From NCBI GenBank assembly GCA_027604685.1, contig JADHYX010000382.1:1-21201 (forward strand): a stretch of 21,201 nt of DNA, in the 5' to 3' direction. Source of the DNA: Lobulomyces angularis (taxonomy: Eukaryota; Chytridiomycota; Chytridiomycetes; Lobulomycetales; Lobulomycetaceae). The translations under genes were made by a program, and so were the position numbers. The notes under the pieces are model-generated. The model worked only from the letters and a program-made list of their open reading frames with translations, searched no databases and had not been told where the DNA came from. This document shows positions 9,203-21,164 of this stretch, one piece after another; the first letter of the stretch is position 1, and every line of letters begins with the position of its first letter.

Positions 9203-10747
9203 ATGGCTATATTAGCATCAACTGAAATCGAATCAACTTCTTGGAGAAAAATTGGTATTTTTTGGGTTGCCCTTACCATCCTCTTTTGGGGTCTCATTTC
9301 ACTATACCTAGGTTCAACATATAATCCTACCTTTTATCAAAATCAAATTTCAATCGTTGTCGTTAACTTTGATACAGGGAAAACATTGGGTGAAGCATTT
9401 AGGCAATCTACATTAGCTCACATTGGTGGTAATCCTCAGCAATCACCCTTAATTCCTACTGATCGTCTTGGTGCAACTGGTTCCATTCAAGCTGGTTGGA
9501 ATTTACCATCAGCCGATCAGTATCTAGGAAATCCTCAAAAAGTTATCGACAGTGTCAAAAATGGAGAAGTCTGGGGTGCTATTATGATTAATCGTAAATT
9601 CCCTCTTTTATAGTACTATAAACTAAAATAATTTTTTTTGGTAGCTGGAGCAACAGACGCATTGAATGCAGCCGCTGCAAATCCTGGTTCCCCTTATGAT
9701 CCAAAAAACGCTTTAACAATTATTTATGACGAAGGTAGAAATCCAAATACAGTTGCAGATTTTGTTGTTCGTCCAATGAGAACACTAGCCAATGAGTTCC
9801 AGACAACTTTCACGCAGCAGTGGATTATACAACTAGCTAGTGGAAACCAATCTGCAAATCTTGCAAATTTGGCTTCAAAATCCCCTGCAGTATTGAGTGT
9901 TCCTGCGTCCTGGACTGAAATCAACGTTGCAAATACCAATCCTGATTCTGCATTTGTTACATTCGCCGGCTTGACAATTGGTTTATTGTTATTGATCGTT
10001 TTCACTTTTGCTGCTGTAACTGTAAGCGAACTTCCAAGGCTTTCAACCTTATTTTAAATTTTTTTTTCCTAGATCATAATTGACATTACTGAAGAATTTA
10101 CAGTAGACTTAAGCGGATCAACTATGGTATCCTTGAGATTGCGTTTGGCATTTTTTTACACACTAACTATGTCATTATTCTACTCATTGGCAATGGCCGC
10201 TTTTAAAGGAAGTTTCACTCCTGCCTCATGGTTTGGATTCTGGGCACTTCACTTCTTGCATTTAAGTGTACAAGCATTGACATTCTTAACAGCCGCAGTT
10301 ATTGCAAGTCCAGCAGTCCAAGCACCACTATTTCTCTTAGTTTTGGTTGTAAATATAATAGCTGGTTTTGGTACACCTGAGCTCGCTAATCCATTCTACA
10401 TCTGGGAATATGGTATACCAATGTATCATGCAGTTTCTGGTAGTAGAACATTACTTTTCGGTGGGTTTCCATATTTAGCAAAAAATTATGGAAGTTTAAT
10501 TGGCTGGATGATCGGATTTATAATTACATATACATTCTTCCAATTGAGAGCTAGTGATAGCGAAGATGGTACTACACCAATGCAAAGAAGTGGTACAATA
10601 CACGAGTTGGAAAAAAGTCTAACTGGTGGTTTGAGAGCCTCAAGACAGTTTAGTTTTAGAGATGACGAAAATAAAATGGAGAGAAGGAGATCAACCGCGT
10701 CTAGGAATTCTGCTGATCCTAACATTAACGTCAATAATGAAGAATAA
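9203..10747 (+). CDS. SNG1/DUF3533-family multispanning membrane protein
   Basis: Three exons: 9203-9593, 9645-10021, 10073-10747; 480 residues. Both introns are 51 nt. The topology matches the SNG1/DUF3533 family: one N-terminal membrane segment (about 17-38, IGIFWVALTILFWGLISLYL), a large extracytosolic domain (about 40-230) with typical VVVNFDTGKTLGEAF and GEVWGAIMIN segments, then about five C-terminal membrane segments (about 235-258, 281-300, 310-333, 340-356, 396-415) and a charged cytosolic tail rich in Ser, Arg and Asn. In S. cerevisiae SNG1 is linked to nitrosoguanidine resistance and plasma-membrane lipid asymmetry; a plasma-membrane stress or export-related role is inferred, not shown. 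The acceptor of intron 1 gives INPGATDALNAAA, which fits the family. The tail could be phosphorylated (RRRSTAS). Confidence 0.9.
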
Positions 10748-11100
10748 AACAAAAATAAAATAAAAAACAGTACTAAATCTAAAAATTATCAATATAAAAA
10801 CTAATCACGAATTTAATATTTTTTTTTTTTAATTTATTAGTTAATTTCGTTATTTAAATCAGTTAATTCATAATATATTTTAATATCAAAAAAGAAAACT
10901 TTTCTTAATCTAATTTTTTTTTTATATTTTTTACAAAAAAATCTTCATTTTTATAAAAATGAAACAATAATAATTTAAAAGATAAAACCAAATGTTAAAC
11001 ATTATAAAAGTTAAAAATATAAATTTTTTTTTTACAAAAAAAAAAAGTAAAATTAAATGAAATAAAAAAAATCTATAACATCTACAAAAATATATTCTAG
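10748..11100. other. Convergent 3' spacer between SNG1-like and GNAT-1
   Basis: There is no gene here; it holds the 3' ends of two converging genes. It is almost pure A/T with several T-runs and contains a perfect 20-nt palindrome at 10944-10963. Confidence 0.6.
10944..10963. terminator. Perfect 20-nt palindrome in convergent 3' region
   Basis: The sequence ttcatttttataaaaatgaa is fully self-complementary and lies between two converging genes, about 200 nt after the SNG1-like stop and 138 nt after the GNAT-1 stop. It may mark a shared 3'-end or pausing element, but A/T palindromes also arise by chance in this base composition. Confidence 0.3.
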
Positions 11101-11718
11101 TTAGTCCCATAAGTCACTAAATTGTTTACTAGACATGAAAAAAGCTGATTTTTCAAAATTCAATTCAAATTTGTTAGAAAAACAATATTCACAACTGACT
11201 CTTTCAAAAAATACTTCATTGGTTTTTTCCATACCCAGCTTTTGGCAAAGTCGCGTAGCTGCATAGAAATCATTTGTAGTAAGTTCGTTTTCATTGCTCT
11301 CTAATAGGTTGCTATTAATTTTATTTGGAAACAAAATTAAAGCGTATTTGGCGTATTCTATTGTGTTGTTTTTTGATTTGAAAATTTCTTTTAATACTTT
11401 TTTTAAACTTTCAGTTCCAAAACCATTGTTTCTACGGTTTTCATGAATAAAGAGATTTACAAGATTAAGTTGCTCTTTGGTATAAGAATAGATATATACA
11501 TGTAAATGAATGTAGCCAATGGGAATAATAATAGATTCTGATACTCTGAGGTGGATAATCCACAAGTTTGAGTTGCAGTCATAGTCAGTTTGGTTAATAG
11601 GATCCAATTTGGTTGTAGAGTAGAAGAAAAACTTTGAGGAATGACTGTTGAGGTGGAACGGGATTAAAATCAAATTTGGAGTGTGAAGAGTCTGATTGAC
11701 TTTGGTGTTTGGAATCAT
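11101..11718 (-). CDS. GNAT-fold N-acetyltransferase-like protein, copy 1
   Basis: An intronless 205-codon frame. The acetyl-CoA-binding motif A of the GNAT superfamily is seen at 93-110, ENRRNNGFGTESLKKVL, with the R-x-x-G-x-G core (R96, G99, G101) between a beta strand (LNLVNLFI) and helix. Motif B follows as AATRLCQKLGMEK (153-165) and a final strand VFFERV. The substrate is unknown. It resembles the neighbouring gene at 12083-12652 in layout: an N-terminal TPNLxLxP segment, the motif A position, the motif B KLG and a C-terminal S-x-x-F-x-x-LW end. The two are probably tandem paralogues that have diverged greatly. The lack of introns is unusual here. The N-terminal 60 residues are poorly conserved between the copies. 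It lies 364 nt downstream of copy 2 in the same direction. Confidence 0.78.
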   Translation of the reverse strand: MIPNTKVNQTLHTPNLILIPFHLNSHSSKFFFYSTTKLDPINQTDYDCNSNLWIIHLRVSESIIIPIGYIHLHVYIYSYTKEQLNLVNLFIHENRRNNGFGTESLKKVLKEIFKSKNNTIEYAKYALILFPNKINSNLLESNENELTTNDFYAATRLCQKLGMEKTNEVFFERVSCEYCFSNKFELNFEKSAFFMSSKQFSDLWD

Positions 11719-12082
11719 TGTTCAAGTAGATGGTAAGGATTTGTTAAAAGATATGAATTGAAGTGAATTTTTAGCAAGATTTATAGATTTTCTTATACAG
11801 CTACGACAATTTAAAAAAAAAAAAAATATTCAGCAGCTGTTTAAGTTGAAGCTGGCAAAAGTATTTAGCGCCTCGAGAGAGCCCTTGAACCAGATCTTGG
11901 CTTCTAAAATCTAATGAAATAGGTATCTTTAAGTTGATATTAATTGTAAAGAAATTTTGGTTAATTTACAAACATTTCTTTTTTTTAATTGAATGCCAAA
12001 AAAATTTATTTTTAAAAAACTTACTACTAATTAAAATTTCTAGTGATTAAAAAAAAAAAAAATGAATACACTTCATATTTCT
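11719..12082. other. Spacer between the two GNAT genes
   Basis: No gene is visible. This should contain the GNAT-1 promoter (near 11719) and the GNAT-2 3' end (near 12082). A GC-richer patch at about 11840-11900 includes cagcagctg and gcgcctcgag (from 11868); gaggcgc also occurs in the 8463-9202 spacer. The remainder is A/T runs. Confidence 0.55.
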
Positions 12083-12652
12083 TTAAACTTCTCCCCAGAG
12101 TGAATTAAAATTTTGACTGTTGAGTGTATAAATATCAAGATAAAATTTTTTTTCTTTTTCATTAAATTTCAATTCTTTGAAAGACTTTTTTAAATTTTTT
12201 AAGTTATTGAGGTAGTTAAAAAAAAATTTATCTTGATAGTTTCTATAATTTTTTTTTAATATAAATGAGTAGTTATACAAAAATCTAAATCCTAATTTTT
12301 CTAAAACTCTTTTTTGTGCAATATTTCCTTTCGTTTTTTCCTTGTTTGTTTCAAGAATAATAAAGCAATTTAGATGCGGTGAATTGTTGAATAAGGTTTT
12401 TAAAATTTCCTTTAATGCTTCTGCACCATATCCATTTGATCTGTAGCTATCAAATATAAATGGTAAAAGTACAACTTGACTATAATTTTGTTGAAAAAAC
12501 AAGTTGACAAATCCAATGTGATCATTGTTTAAAAGAATACAGTATGTAATAGAGTTTAAAGCTGATGGTGCAGCAGGGTATAAGTGTAAATTAGGTGTGA
12601 ACAGCTGTTCAAAAGTAGGTGCTTTTTCGCTGAAAAATGACAAAGTTTCCAT
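12083..12652 (-). CDS. GNAT-fold N-acetyltransferase-like protein, copy 2
   Basis: An intronless 189-codon frame. GNAT motif A reads FDSYRSNGYGAEALKEIL (67-84) with R71, G74 and G76 forming the R-x-x-G-x-G pyrophosphate loop of acetyl-CoA binding. The preceding strands (TYCILLNNDHIGFVNLFF) and motif B (AQKRVLEKLGFRFLYNYSF, 112-130) complete the core in the order seen in ribosomal-protein or small-molecule acetyltransferases such as the Acetyltransf_3 group. A Lys/Phe/Asn-rich C-terminal extension ends SQNFNSLWGEV, echoed by SSKQFSDLWD in copy 1. The acceptor substrate is unknown. A good TATA-like element lies about 35 nt upstream. The gene diverges from the sirtuin gene across 480 nt. Confidence 0.82.
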   Translation of the reverse strand: METLSFFSEKAPTFEQLFTPNLHLYPAAPSALNSITYCILLNNDHIGFVNLFFQQNYSQVVLLPFIFDSYRSNGYGAEALKEILKTLFNNSPHLNCFIILETNKEKTKGNIAQKRVLEKLGFRFLYNYSFILKKNYRNYQDKFFFNYLNNLKNLKKSFKELKFNEKEKKFYLDIYTLNSQNFNSLWGEV

Positions 12653-13132
12653 ATTTTTTTAATTATTTTTTTTTCTAAAATTTTGGTTTATATAGGGAAC
12701 ACATAAGTCCACCGCAGAAACCAGTCCCCTGTTACTTAATTGAAATACTCAAGTTTCTCAGATATTTCATAAAATGTTCTCAAGTATGAACTTGCTTAAA
12801 CTTGAGCTTAATTTGCTTAAAAAAAAATTAAAAAAAGATTAATTTTATTTGACTTTGAATTAACCAAGCTGAAACAGACAATTCATAACAATACGTAATT
12901 GTTAATAACAATGAAAATAATCTTATATAAAATATAAAAAAAATAAAATAAAATATGCAAATAAATATTTTATTTATGCACAATCTCTTTTCTTTTTTTT
13001 TTACAGGGGTAAAAAAATTTTTTTATACAAAAAAAAAAGGATTAATATTTTCATTAAAATCTATTATAGATAATAAATAATAATATTTTTTTATTTTTTT
13101 TTTTAAAAATAATCTACCTGAGAGTTTTCATA
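12653..13132. other. Divergent promoter region between GNAT-2 and the sirtuin
   Basis: No gene is visible. It contains the GNAT-2 TATA-like box (12687-12694), an inverted pair ctcaagttt (12748-12756) with aaacttgag (12798-12806), and a TATA-like run tatataaaatataaa at about 12924-12938 on the sirtuin side. Long T and A tracts fill the sirtuin-proximal part. Confidence 0.55.
12687..12694 (-). promoter_or_regulatory. TATA box of GNAT copy 2
   Basis: On the minus strand the octamer tatataaa, flanked by GC (ccctatataaacc), lies 35-42 nt upstream of the GNAT-2 ATG. Its consensus match and flanking bases make it more convincing than other A/T runs in the window. Confidence 0.45.
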
Positions 13133-14996
13133 ATGGAAACAACAATCATAAATAAAACCTCTTTTAACGAAGAACGCGGTAATTGTTTAGAGAAACAAAA
13201 TGCTGCAATTTTTATATCCCTTGGAAAAAAAGAAACGGAAGTAGACAGAACATTTTTAAATGAGGTAATAAAAGCTCTATGGAGATCAAAAAAAACTTTG
13301 GTTGCTACTGGTGCTGGAATATCTGTTTCAGCGGGAATACCCGTAAGTTTACAAGTTTTCTCGTATTTCTTAAAATTTCTTAAAAATCAGTATTTTTTTA
13401 TAAATCTTATTTTTTTTATCTTAATTAATTTTATATTATAGGATTTTCGTAGTGAAAATGGATTGTACAATTTAGTAAAAGAAAGATATCCCAAAGTTAT
13501 TATGAAAGGAAAAGATCTTTTTGATGCCAAGTATTTTTTTAGAAAAAAAATAATATATTTAAAATGGTCAATTTTTTTTAACCTGCGATTTAGTGTCTTT
13601 CGAGATATAAATTCATCGCAAGTTTTTTTTTCATTCATGGCTGAATTAAAATTGCTAATAGATAAAGCAACAATCACTCCAACTCACACTTTTATTAAAT
13701 GGTTAGAGGAGGAAAAAAAACTGTTAAGATGTTATACACAAAATATAGATTGTTTAGAAAAAAAGTTAAATATGAACTCTCAATTAGATAAAAAAAGCAA
13801 GAATGTAAACAAAATAGTGCAGGTTCACGGTGATATGGATTATGTTTTTTGTGTAATTTGCAGGGCAAATTTTGATTTTAATCAAGAAGTCATTGATATT
13901 TTTAAAGGCGGTAAAGCACCTTCTTGCAGCAGTTGTGAGCTTAAGTCTGAAGAGAGGGAGAGATCTGGGAGAAGGGGACTAAAAGAAGGATTTTTAAGAC
14001 CAAACATCGTGCTTTACAATGAGCACCACACAAATGGTACCATTTATAATAAAATAATTTTTTTATTTATAGTATTATTGTAGGTGAATTAATCAGTGAG
14101 TTTATATCACACGATATGCGAAGAAAACCTGACTTAATGATAGTAATTGGAACTAGTTTAAAAATAGTTGGAATGAAAAATTTAGTAAAGGAAATGGCAA
14201 AAAAAGTACACGAATTTAAAAATGGAAAAGTGATTTTAATAAATAAAATTGAACTCGGAAAGGAGTGGGAAGAGGTTTTCGATTACATAATTTTAGCAGA
14301 TTGTGATCAAGCTTGTACGAAGTTAAAAAATGGATACAAAATTTATAATGAACAAGTAATAAAGGAACTACAGGCGAAGGAAAATAAAAAACCATCTAAA
14401 ACTAAAAATAAAAACTCTAATGCAAATTTGAAATTTAAAATGGTGAAATCCACAATAACAGTGCAGAAGACCAAATTGTTTCAGACTCCTCTTGGAGGCA
14501 ATATTAAAGAATCTCCTGCTGCCCTTTTAAATAATGGTATATGATTATGCATATTTTAAAAAATATTTAAAATTTAAAATTTTTTTTTTTAATTATATAG
14601 TTAGCAAACGAAATGAAGTAATTGAACTTATGGGTAGTGCAAACAAGACTCCTGTTTCGAATATATTAAGTGAATGTAAATAAAGTTTTTTTATTTTTTT
14701 CTTTTCTTTTTAACCTGCTAAATTCTTTTATTTTTTCTTTTAATTGATCTCTTTTATTTTTTTAATTTTATTTAATCGCTTTTATTTATTTTCCTTTTTT
14801 TTTTTCTTTCAATTTTTTTTTTTTTTATTTCCTTTTTTTTATAGCAAAACAAAGTTTAATATATAGAAAAGTATTAAAAAAACAAAAATTAAATGAGGAA
14901 GCAAGTATGTTAAATTTTATGAAAAGAAGTTTACAAGATGATTCTGAAAAGGAAAAAAAATTGATACATAACTTTATGAAAAAAAATTTGGTTTAA
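13133..14996 (+). CDS. Hst3/Hst4-type sirtuin (NAD+-dependent deacetylase)
   Basis: Six exons: 13133-13342, 13442-13530, 13594-14036, 14084-14536, 14601-14675, 14845-14996; 473 residues. Sirtuin signatures appear in order: NAD-binding TGAGISVSAGIPDFRS (59-74), GKDLFDANVFRD, YTQNIDCLE (147-155), catalytic H178 in VQVHGDMD, a zinc ribbon C186/C189/C211/C214, RPNIVLYNE, and the GTSLKI loop. The GAGISVSAGIPDFRS and GKDLFDA-xxFRD combination is typical of Hst3/Hst4, the fungal enzymes that deacetylate histone H3 Lys56 and support genome stability, so a nuclear role is inferred. Intron 2 (63 nt) is a multiple of three without stops. The C-terminal tail is Lys-rich and low complexity. The last exon is inferred from frame and splice sites; without it translation would end at TAA 14681-14683 after ...SECK. 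Confidence 0.93.
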
Positions 14997-15324
14997 TAAA
15001 TAAACAAATAAAGATATATAGAAAGATATATATATATATATATTTAACACTTTCTCTTTCTTCTTTTTTTTTTTTTTTTTTTGATTTTTATTTTTATTGA
15101 ATGTAATATATGTAGCTCTGATTTTTTTCATAATTTAATTTATTAACAACTATTGTTTTTACTTTTTTTTTTCTAAATATTATCATTCATATCCATCTTT
15201 TTTTTGGGATTCTTTTAATTTGGAAAAAAAATAAAATAGGAAACTTTAAATCTTTAATGTGATAACAATAAATACTTGAAGTTTACTATTATTTAATTAA
15301 AACTTTTTTAATTTATTTATTTAT
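14997..15324. other. Convergent 3' spacer between the sirtuin and GH47 genes
   Basis: No gene is visible. It includes an (AT)9 microsatellite at 15026-15043, a 17-nt T-run near 15066-15082 and further A/T tracts. It should carry the polyadenylation regions of both genes. Confidence 0.6.
15026..15043. repeat. (AT)n microsatellite
   Basis: Nine uninterrupted AT dinucleotides lie just after the sirtuin stop codon. This is simple sequence, likely length-variable between strains. Confidence 0.8.
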
Positions 15325-18003
<2,679 letters not shown>

Positions 18004-18882
18004 TCTAAGTCTGCTGAAAAGAACAACAATTTTAAATTTTGGTGTTCAAATTTAGGAAAAAATACTAATTTTTTGCAAATTTCAGCAAATACATAAAGTA
18101 ATTTTCTGCTGGTTAATTTTGTTTTTATTCCTTAGTTAGAAGCATTATTTGAAGGTATCTGCTGAAAATATGAATTCTTGGTATAAATGGTTGTGGTAAG
18201 TAGCTATTTAACTTTGGAAGAGCATCGTACTTCAGGTTTTAGGAGAACAGTGTAAAAAAACTACAACTATAAATATTTTATTTACCATTAGGCGTTACAT
18301 GTGCTCCGCTGGAAGGAAATTATTTACATTATTTTTACAAAAAAATTTGCTATTGAAACCATTTACAACAAACTGAATGATTTAAAGCAGTATTCAATTC
18401 AAAAAATAATCTTTTATAAAAGTATAAAAATTTGTCAAAACTACGATATCATGCATTCCTGTAATGAAAAGTACTGCCTTATCACAATATTTTTCAATTT
18501 TTCTAATTTACTATTAAAACTTTTTAAAGTGAAATAATCCAGGAAATTTAACAATCAAATTAGAAATTTACGGTTATGTTTCATTTTTACCAAGATAACA
18601 TCAAAAAGTAATTAATTTTTTTTAATTTAATTTCTCGAGTAGACTATTTCTTACCAAATGTGATATTTTTTGATCTCAAATAAAAAAAAATAAACACCCA
18701 TGATATGAAACATGGTCTTCTTACCATCCACCTTAACATCACTCTAAATAGTAGTATACCATGGTTTTTTTTAAAATTATGAAATTGTTGCCTTGAAACT
18801 AAACTTTTTTTGATCTTTAAAAAAGAAAAGAAATTTGAAAAAAAAAAGAGGAATAAAATCACAAAAAATTAGGAAAGTAAAT
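18004..18882. other. Divergent promoter region between GH47 and the M28 peptidase
   Basis: No gene is supported in this 879-nt spacer. Short open frames at 18301-18537 (plus) and 18644-18862 (minus) look like chance: no recognisable domain, A/T-driven composition rich in Ile, Lys, Phe and Asn, and no splice-linked partners. The GH47-proximal end could hold a 5'-UTR intron acceptor (cttttcag, 11 nt before the ATG). A run ggtataaatgg at about 18180-18190 is a possible TATA element. Confidence 0.5.
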
Positions 18883-20467
18883 ATGAGACCGGCAATTCTT
18901 TCCACTATATTTTTTGTCAGCTTTATCAGCTTAGCATTAAATTCACCGTTAAATAACCAATATCTTTTGACTAAAGAAAATTTACGCTTAATTTCAACCA
19001 AACAAAACCACGCTGAGTGGTTAAATGAAATTCAGGTATATAAAATTAATGTACAAATTTCTTTAAATAAAAAAAAAATTTACTTTTGAAATGTATACAA
19101 AATTTTTTTTTATTTTTTTTTTACTTTTTATCAGATTCTAAAATTAATTCAAAAAAGAATTAAATTCATTGACGTTACTGATTTTGTTGAATATAATTCT
19201 CCGCTAAACACAGCTGGTAACGAAACTTATATTTTAAAAATAATCGATTTAAAAAAAAAAATATATAAGAATTACCTGCAAAACTAAATCAGGATTCTAC
19301 TGTTCAGGAATTGATAAAAAAAATTGATAAGGTAAACTAAAATATGAAATAGAGATTAATAAAAGTCTTCTTAATTTCAAAATTCATTTTAAAACAGCTG
19401 TATATGAAAAAGTTTTTGACCACGTTTACTTCATTTAATACTAGATATTACAGGTCTAAGTCTGGAAGAGAAAGCCAACAATGGCTACTAGAACAATTGA
19501 ATCTATTAAAGGATAAAAATAAGAATGAAAAAGTACCGCAAGAAATTATAATAGGTTCCATTCATTAAAAAATTTTTTAGGTTTTATTATCTGTCACTGA
19601 ATTTGAACACACTTGGGGACAAAACTCAATTATTTTTCAAATTAAGCCAATTGAGAATGACGATGGTGTTGTGATTATAGGGGCCCACCAGGATTCTGTA
19701 AACCAATGGAATCCATGGTTTGGTAGAGCACCAGGAGGTTAGTTTCAAAATTTATTCATCTGATTTTTAAAATTTAAAAGCGGATGATGATGGTTCGGGT
19801 AGTGCTACAATTATTGAAGCATTAAGAGTGATTTTACATGGTGGCTACACTCCAAAAAAAGTTCTTGAGTTTCACTGGTACAGTGGTGAAGAAGGCGGGA
19901 TGTTAGGATCCCAAAAAGTTGCTGCTAAGTACAGAAAAGGTAATAGATGGATTTTGTTAGAATTACATTTTTTTAAACCCTAAATGCTGAAAACAATATT
20001 TTAATCTTAGATAATGTGGCGGTTGTCGGAATGTTGCAAGTAGATATGACTGGATATGTTAAATCAACTAAAAAAGAAATTATTGGGATTTCTACTGACT
20101 ATATGGATCCGAAGTTGACAAATTTTCTACAGGCAGTTAGCAAACGATACTGCTTGATTCCTTGGGGAGATATGAAATGCGGCTATGCATGGTAATTTAC
20201 CATGTAACCTCTCTTTAAAAAATAAATTTACATTTCAAGTTCAGATCATGTTTCCTGGTATAATTTGGGTTATCCTGCAGCATTCACCACTGAAAGTGAA
20301 ATGAAAGATAGTTCGCCTTATATTCATACAACTGGCGATACTGTTGATACACTTAATTTCAATCATATGAAGGAGTTTGTTAAGTTAGTTCTTGGTAAGT
20401 TAAAAACTCAACATATTACAATTGAAATATTTTAGGTTTTGCCATTGAATTGTCCAGCATTAATTAA
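18883..20467 (+). CDS. Secreted M28-family zinc aminopeptidase
   Basis: Nine exons: 18883-19035, 19135-19216, 19270-19331, 19398-19532, 19581-19737, 19781-19939, 20011-20191, 20240-20394, 20436-20467; 371 residues, in the range of fungal leucine aminopeptidase 1-type enzymes. A signal peptide spans about 1-20 ([20 protein letters not shown]). Co-catalytic two-zinc motifs are all present: H180 in IGAHQDS, the Asp cluster 198-200 in APGADDDGSG, E233/E234 in YSGEEGG (general base plus ligand), D261 in QVDMTGY and H339 in YIHTTGDT. The CGYAC pair before SDHVSWYN matches the conserved disulfide of bacterial and fungal members. It removes N-terminal hydrophobic residues from peptides outside the cell or in the vacuole, complementing endoproteases such as the S8 enzyme at the window start. 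An upstream in-frame ATG at 18835 would add 16 basic residues; 18883 is preferred because it gives a clean signal peptide. Confidence 0.94.
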
Positions 20468-21008
20468 AAGCTCGCGAAAAAATTTTTTAATGAAATTAAA
20501 TTGTACTTTTTTTCAATAATTAAGTAATTGATATTAACTGCAGAAAAAAGATAGGATTCATTTAATATATCTTTGATTGATTAAATACTGATAACATGAG
20601 CAATAAATAATTGAGTCTTTTAATAAAAAATACTCTTTAAGTTGCCACAGTAAAATTAGACTGATTTGAACATTAATAAAAAAAAAAAATATGAAAGGCA
20701 CTATTAGCATACTGGTGAAATTGTTAATAACAAAGATTAGAATTCATTTTTAGCGTTAAATGAATTGTATATATTTAGAAAAAGAAGTTCAGTATATATT
20801 CTTATTTGAGTTTGCTGAATTTTTATTTTGTATTATGACTCATACTCATGTTTATTTTTAAATAATATATATAATTAACAGTAGCATCGTACTGAAAAGG
20901 GTTTTCTTTTTTATAAAGGAACCTTTCTTTATTTAGAAAACTCATTAAAAAACTATTAAAAAAAAATAAAAAGTTTTTAAGATGTTAATGCTAAAAACAA
21001 TTAGATGA
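20468..21008. other. Convergent 3' spacer after the M28 gene
   Basis: No coding region, RNA gene or repeat beyond A/T simple sequence is seen. It lies between the M28 stop and the stop codon of the partial minus-strand gene, so it should hold two polyadenylation regions. Confidence 0.6.
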
Positions 21009-21164
21009 TTATACCTCAATATTAGGCTTTTTCTCGACTTTCTTTGGTGGCACTTTAAAGTTTAAGTGATTTCCATGGAATTCAAATTTTACAGGCTCAG
21101 TTTGGTATCGATGTATTCCTGTCATGTTTTGTGGATTGGTAAGTCTTGAGGCGATATCCTCAGG
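21009..21164 (-). CDS. Last exon of an unidentified gene (5' part beyond the window)
   Basis: On the minus strand an AG acceptor (aaactatag, ending 21165) is followed by 51 in-frame codons and a TAA at 21011-21009. The peptide begins PEDIASRLTNPQNMTG, has HRYQTEPVKFEFHGNHL in the middle and ends with a basic Pro/Lys tail, VPPKKVEKKPNIEV. Codon composition is less A/T-biased than surrounding noncoding DNA and the frame is clean, which supports a real exon. I do not recognise the family, and no membrane segment is visible. The sequence to the window end (21165-21201) looks like intron. Confidence 0.6.
   Translation of the reverse strand, partial: PEDIASRLTNPQNMTGIHRYQTEPVKFEFHGNHLNFKVPPKKVEKKPNIEV

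Noticed and set aside
9724..10005. Open frame of 93 codons on the minus strand
   Set aside because: Antisense to SNG1-like exon 2, which has strong family features.
14931..15131. Minus-strand frame of 66 codons after the sirtuin
   Set aside because: Encoded by A/T simple sequence and poly-A; no support.
18301..18537. Possible small plus-strand gene of 78 codons in the GH47-M28 spacer
   Set aside because: Composition is what random A/T-rich sequence gives (Ile, Lys, Phe, Asn), with no motif or splice partner, and it lies in a shared promoter region.
19533..19580. Later donor (gttcca) for intron 4 of the M28 gene
   Set aside because: It would leave an intron under 30 nt and the wrong reading phase; the gtaccg donor at 19533 keeps the frame into [15 protein letters not shown].
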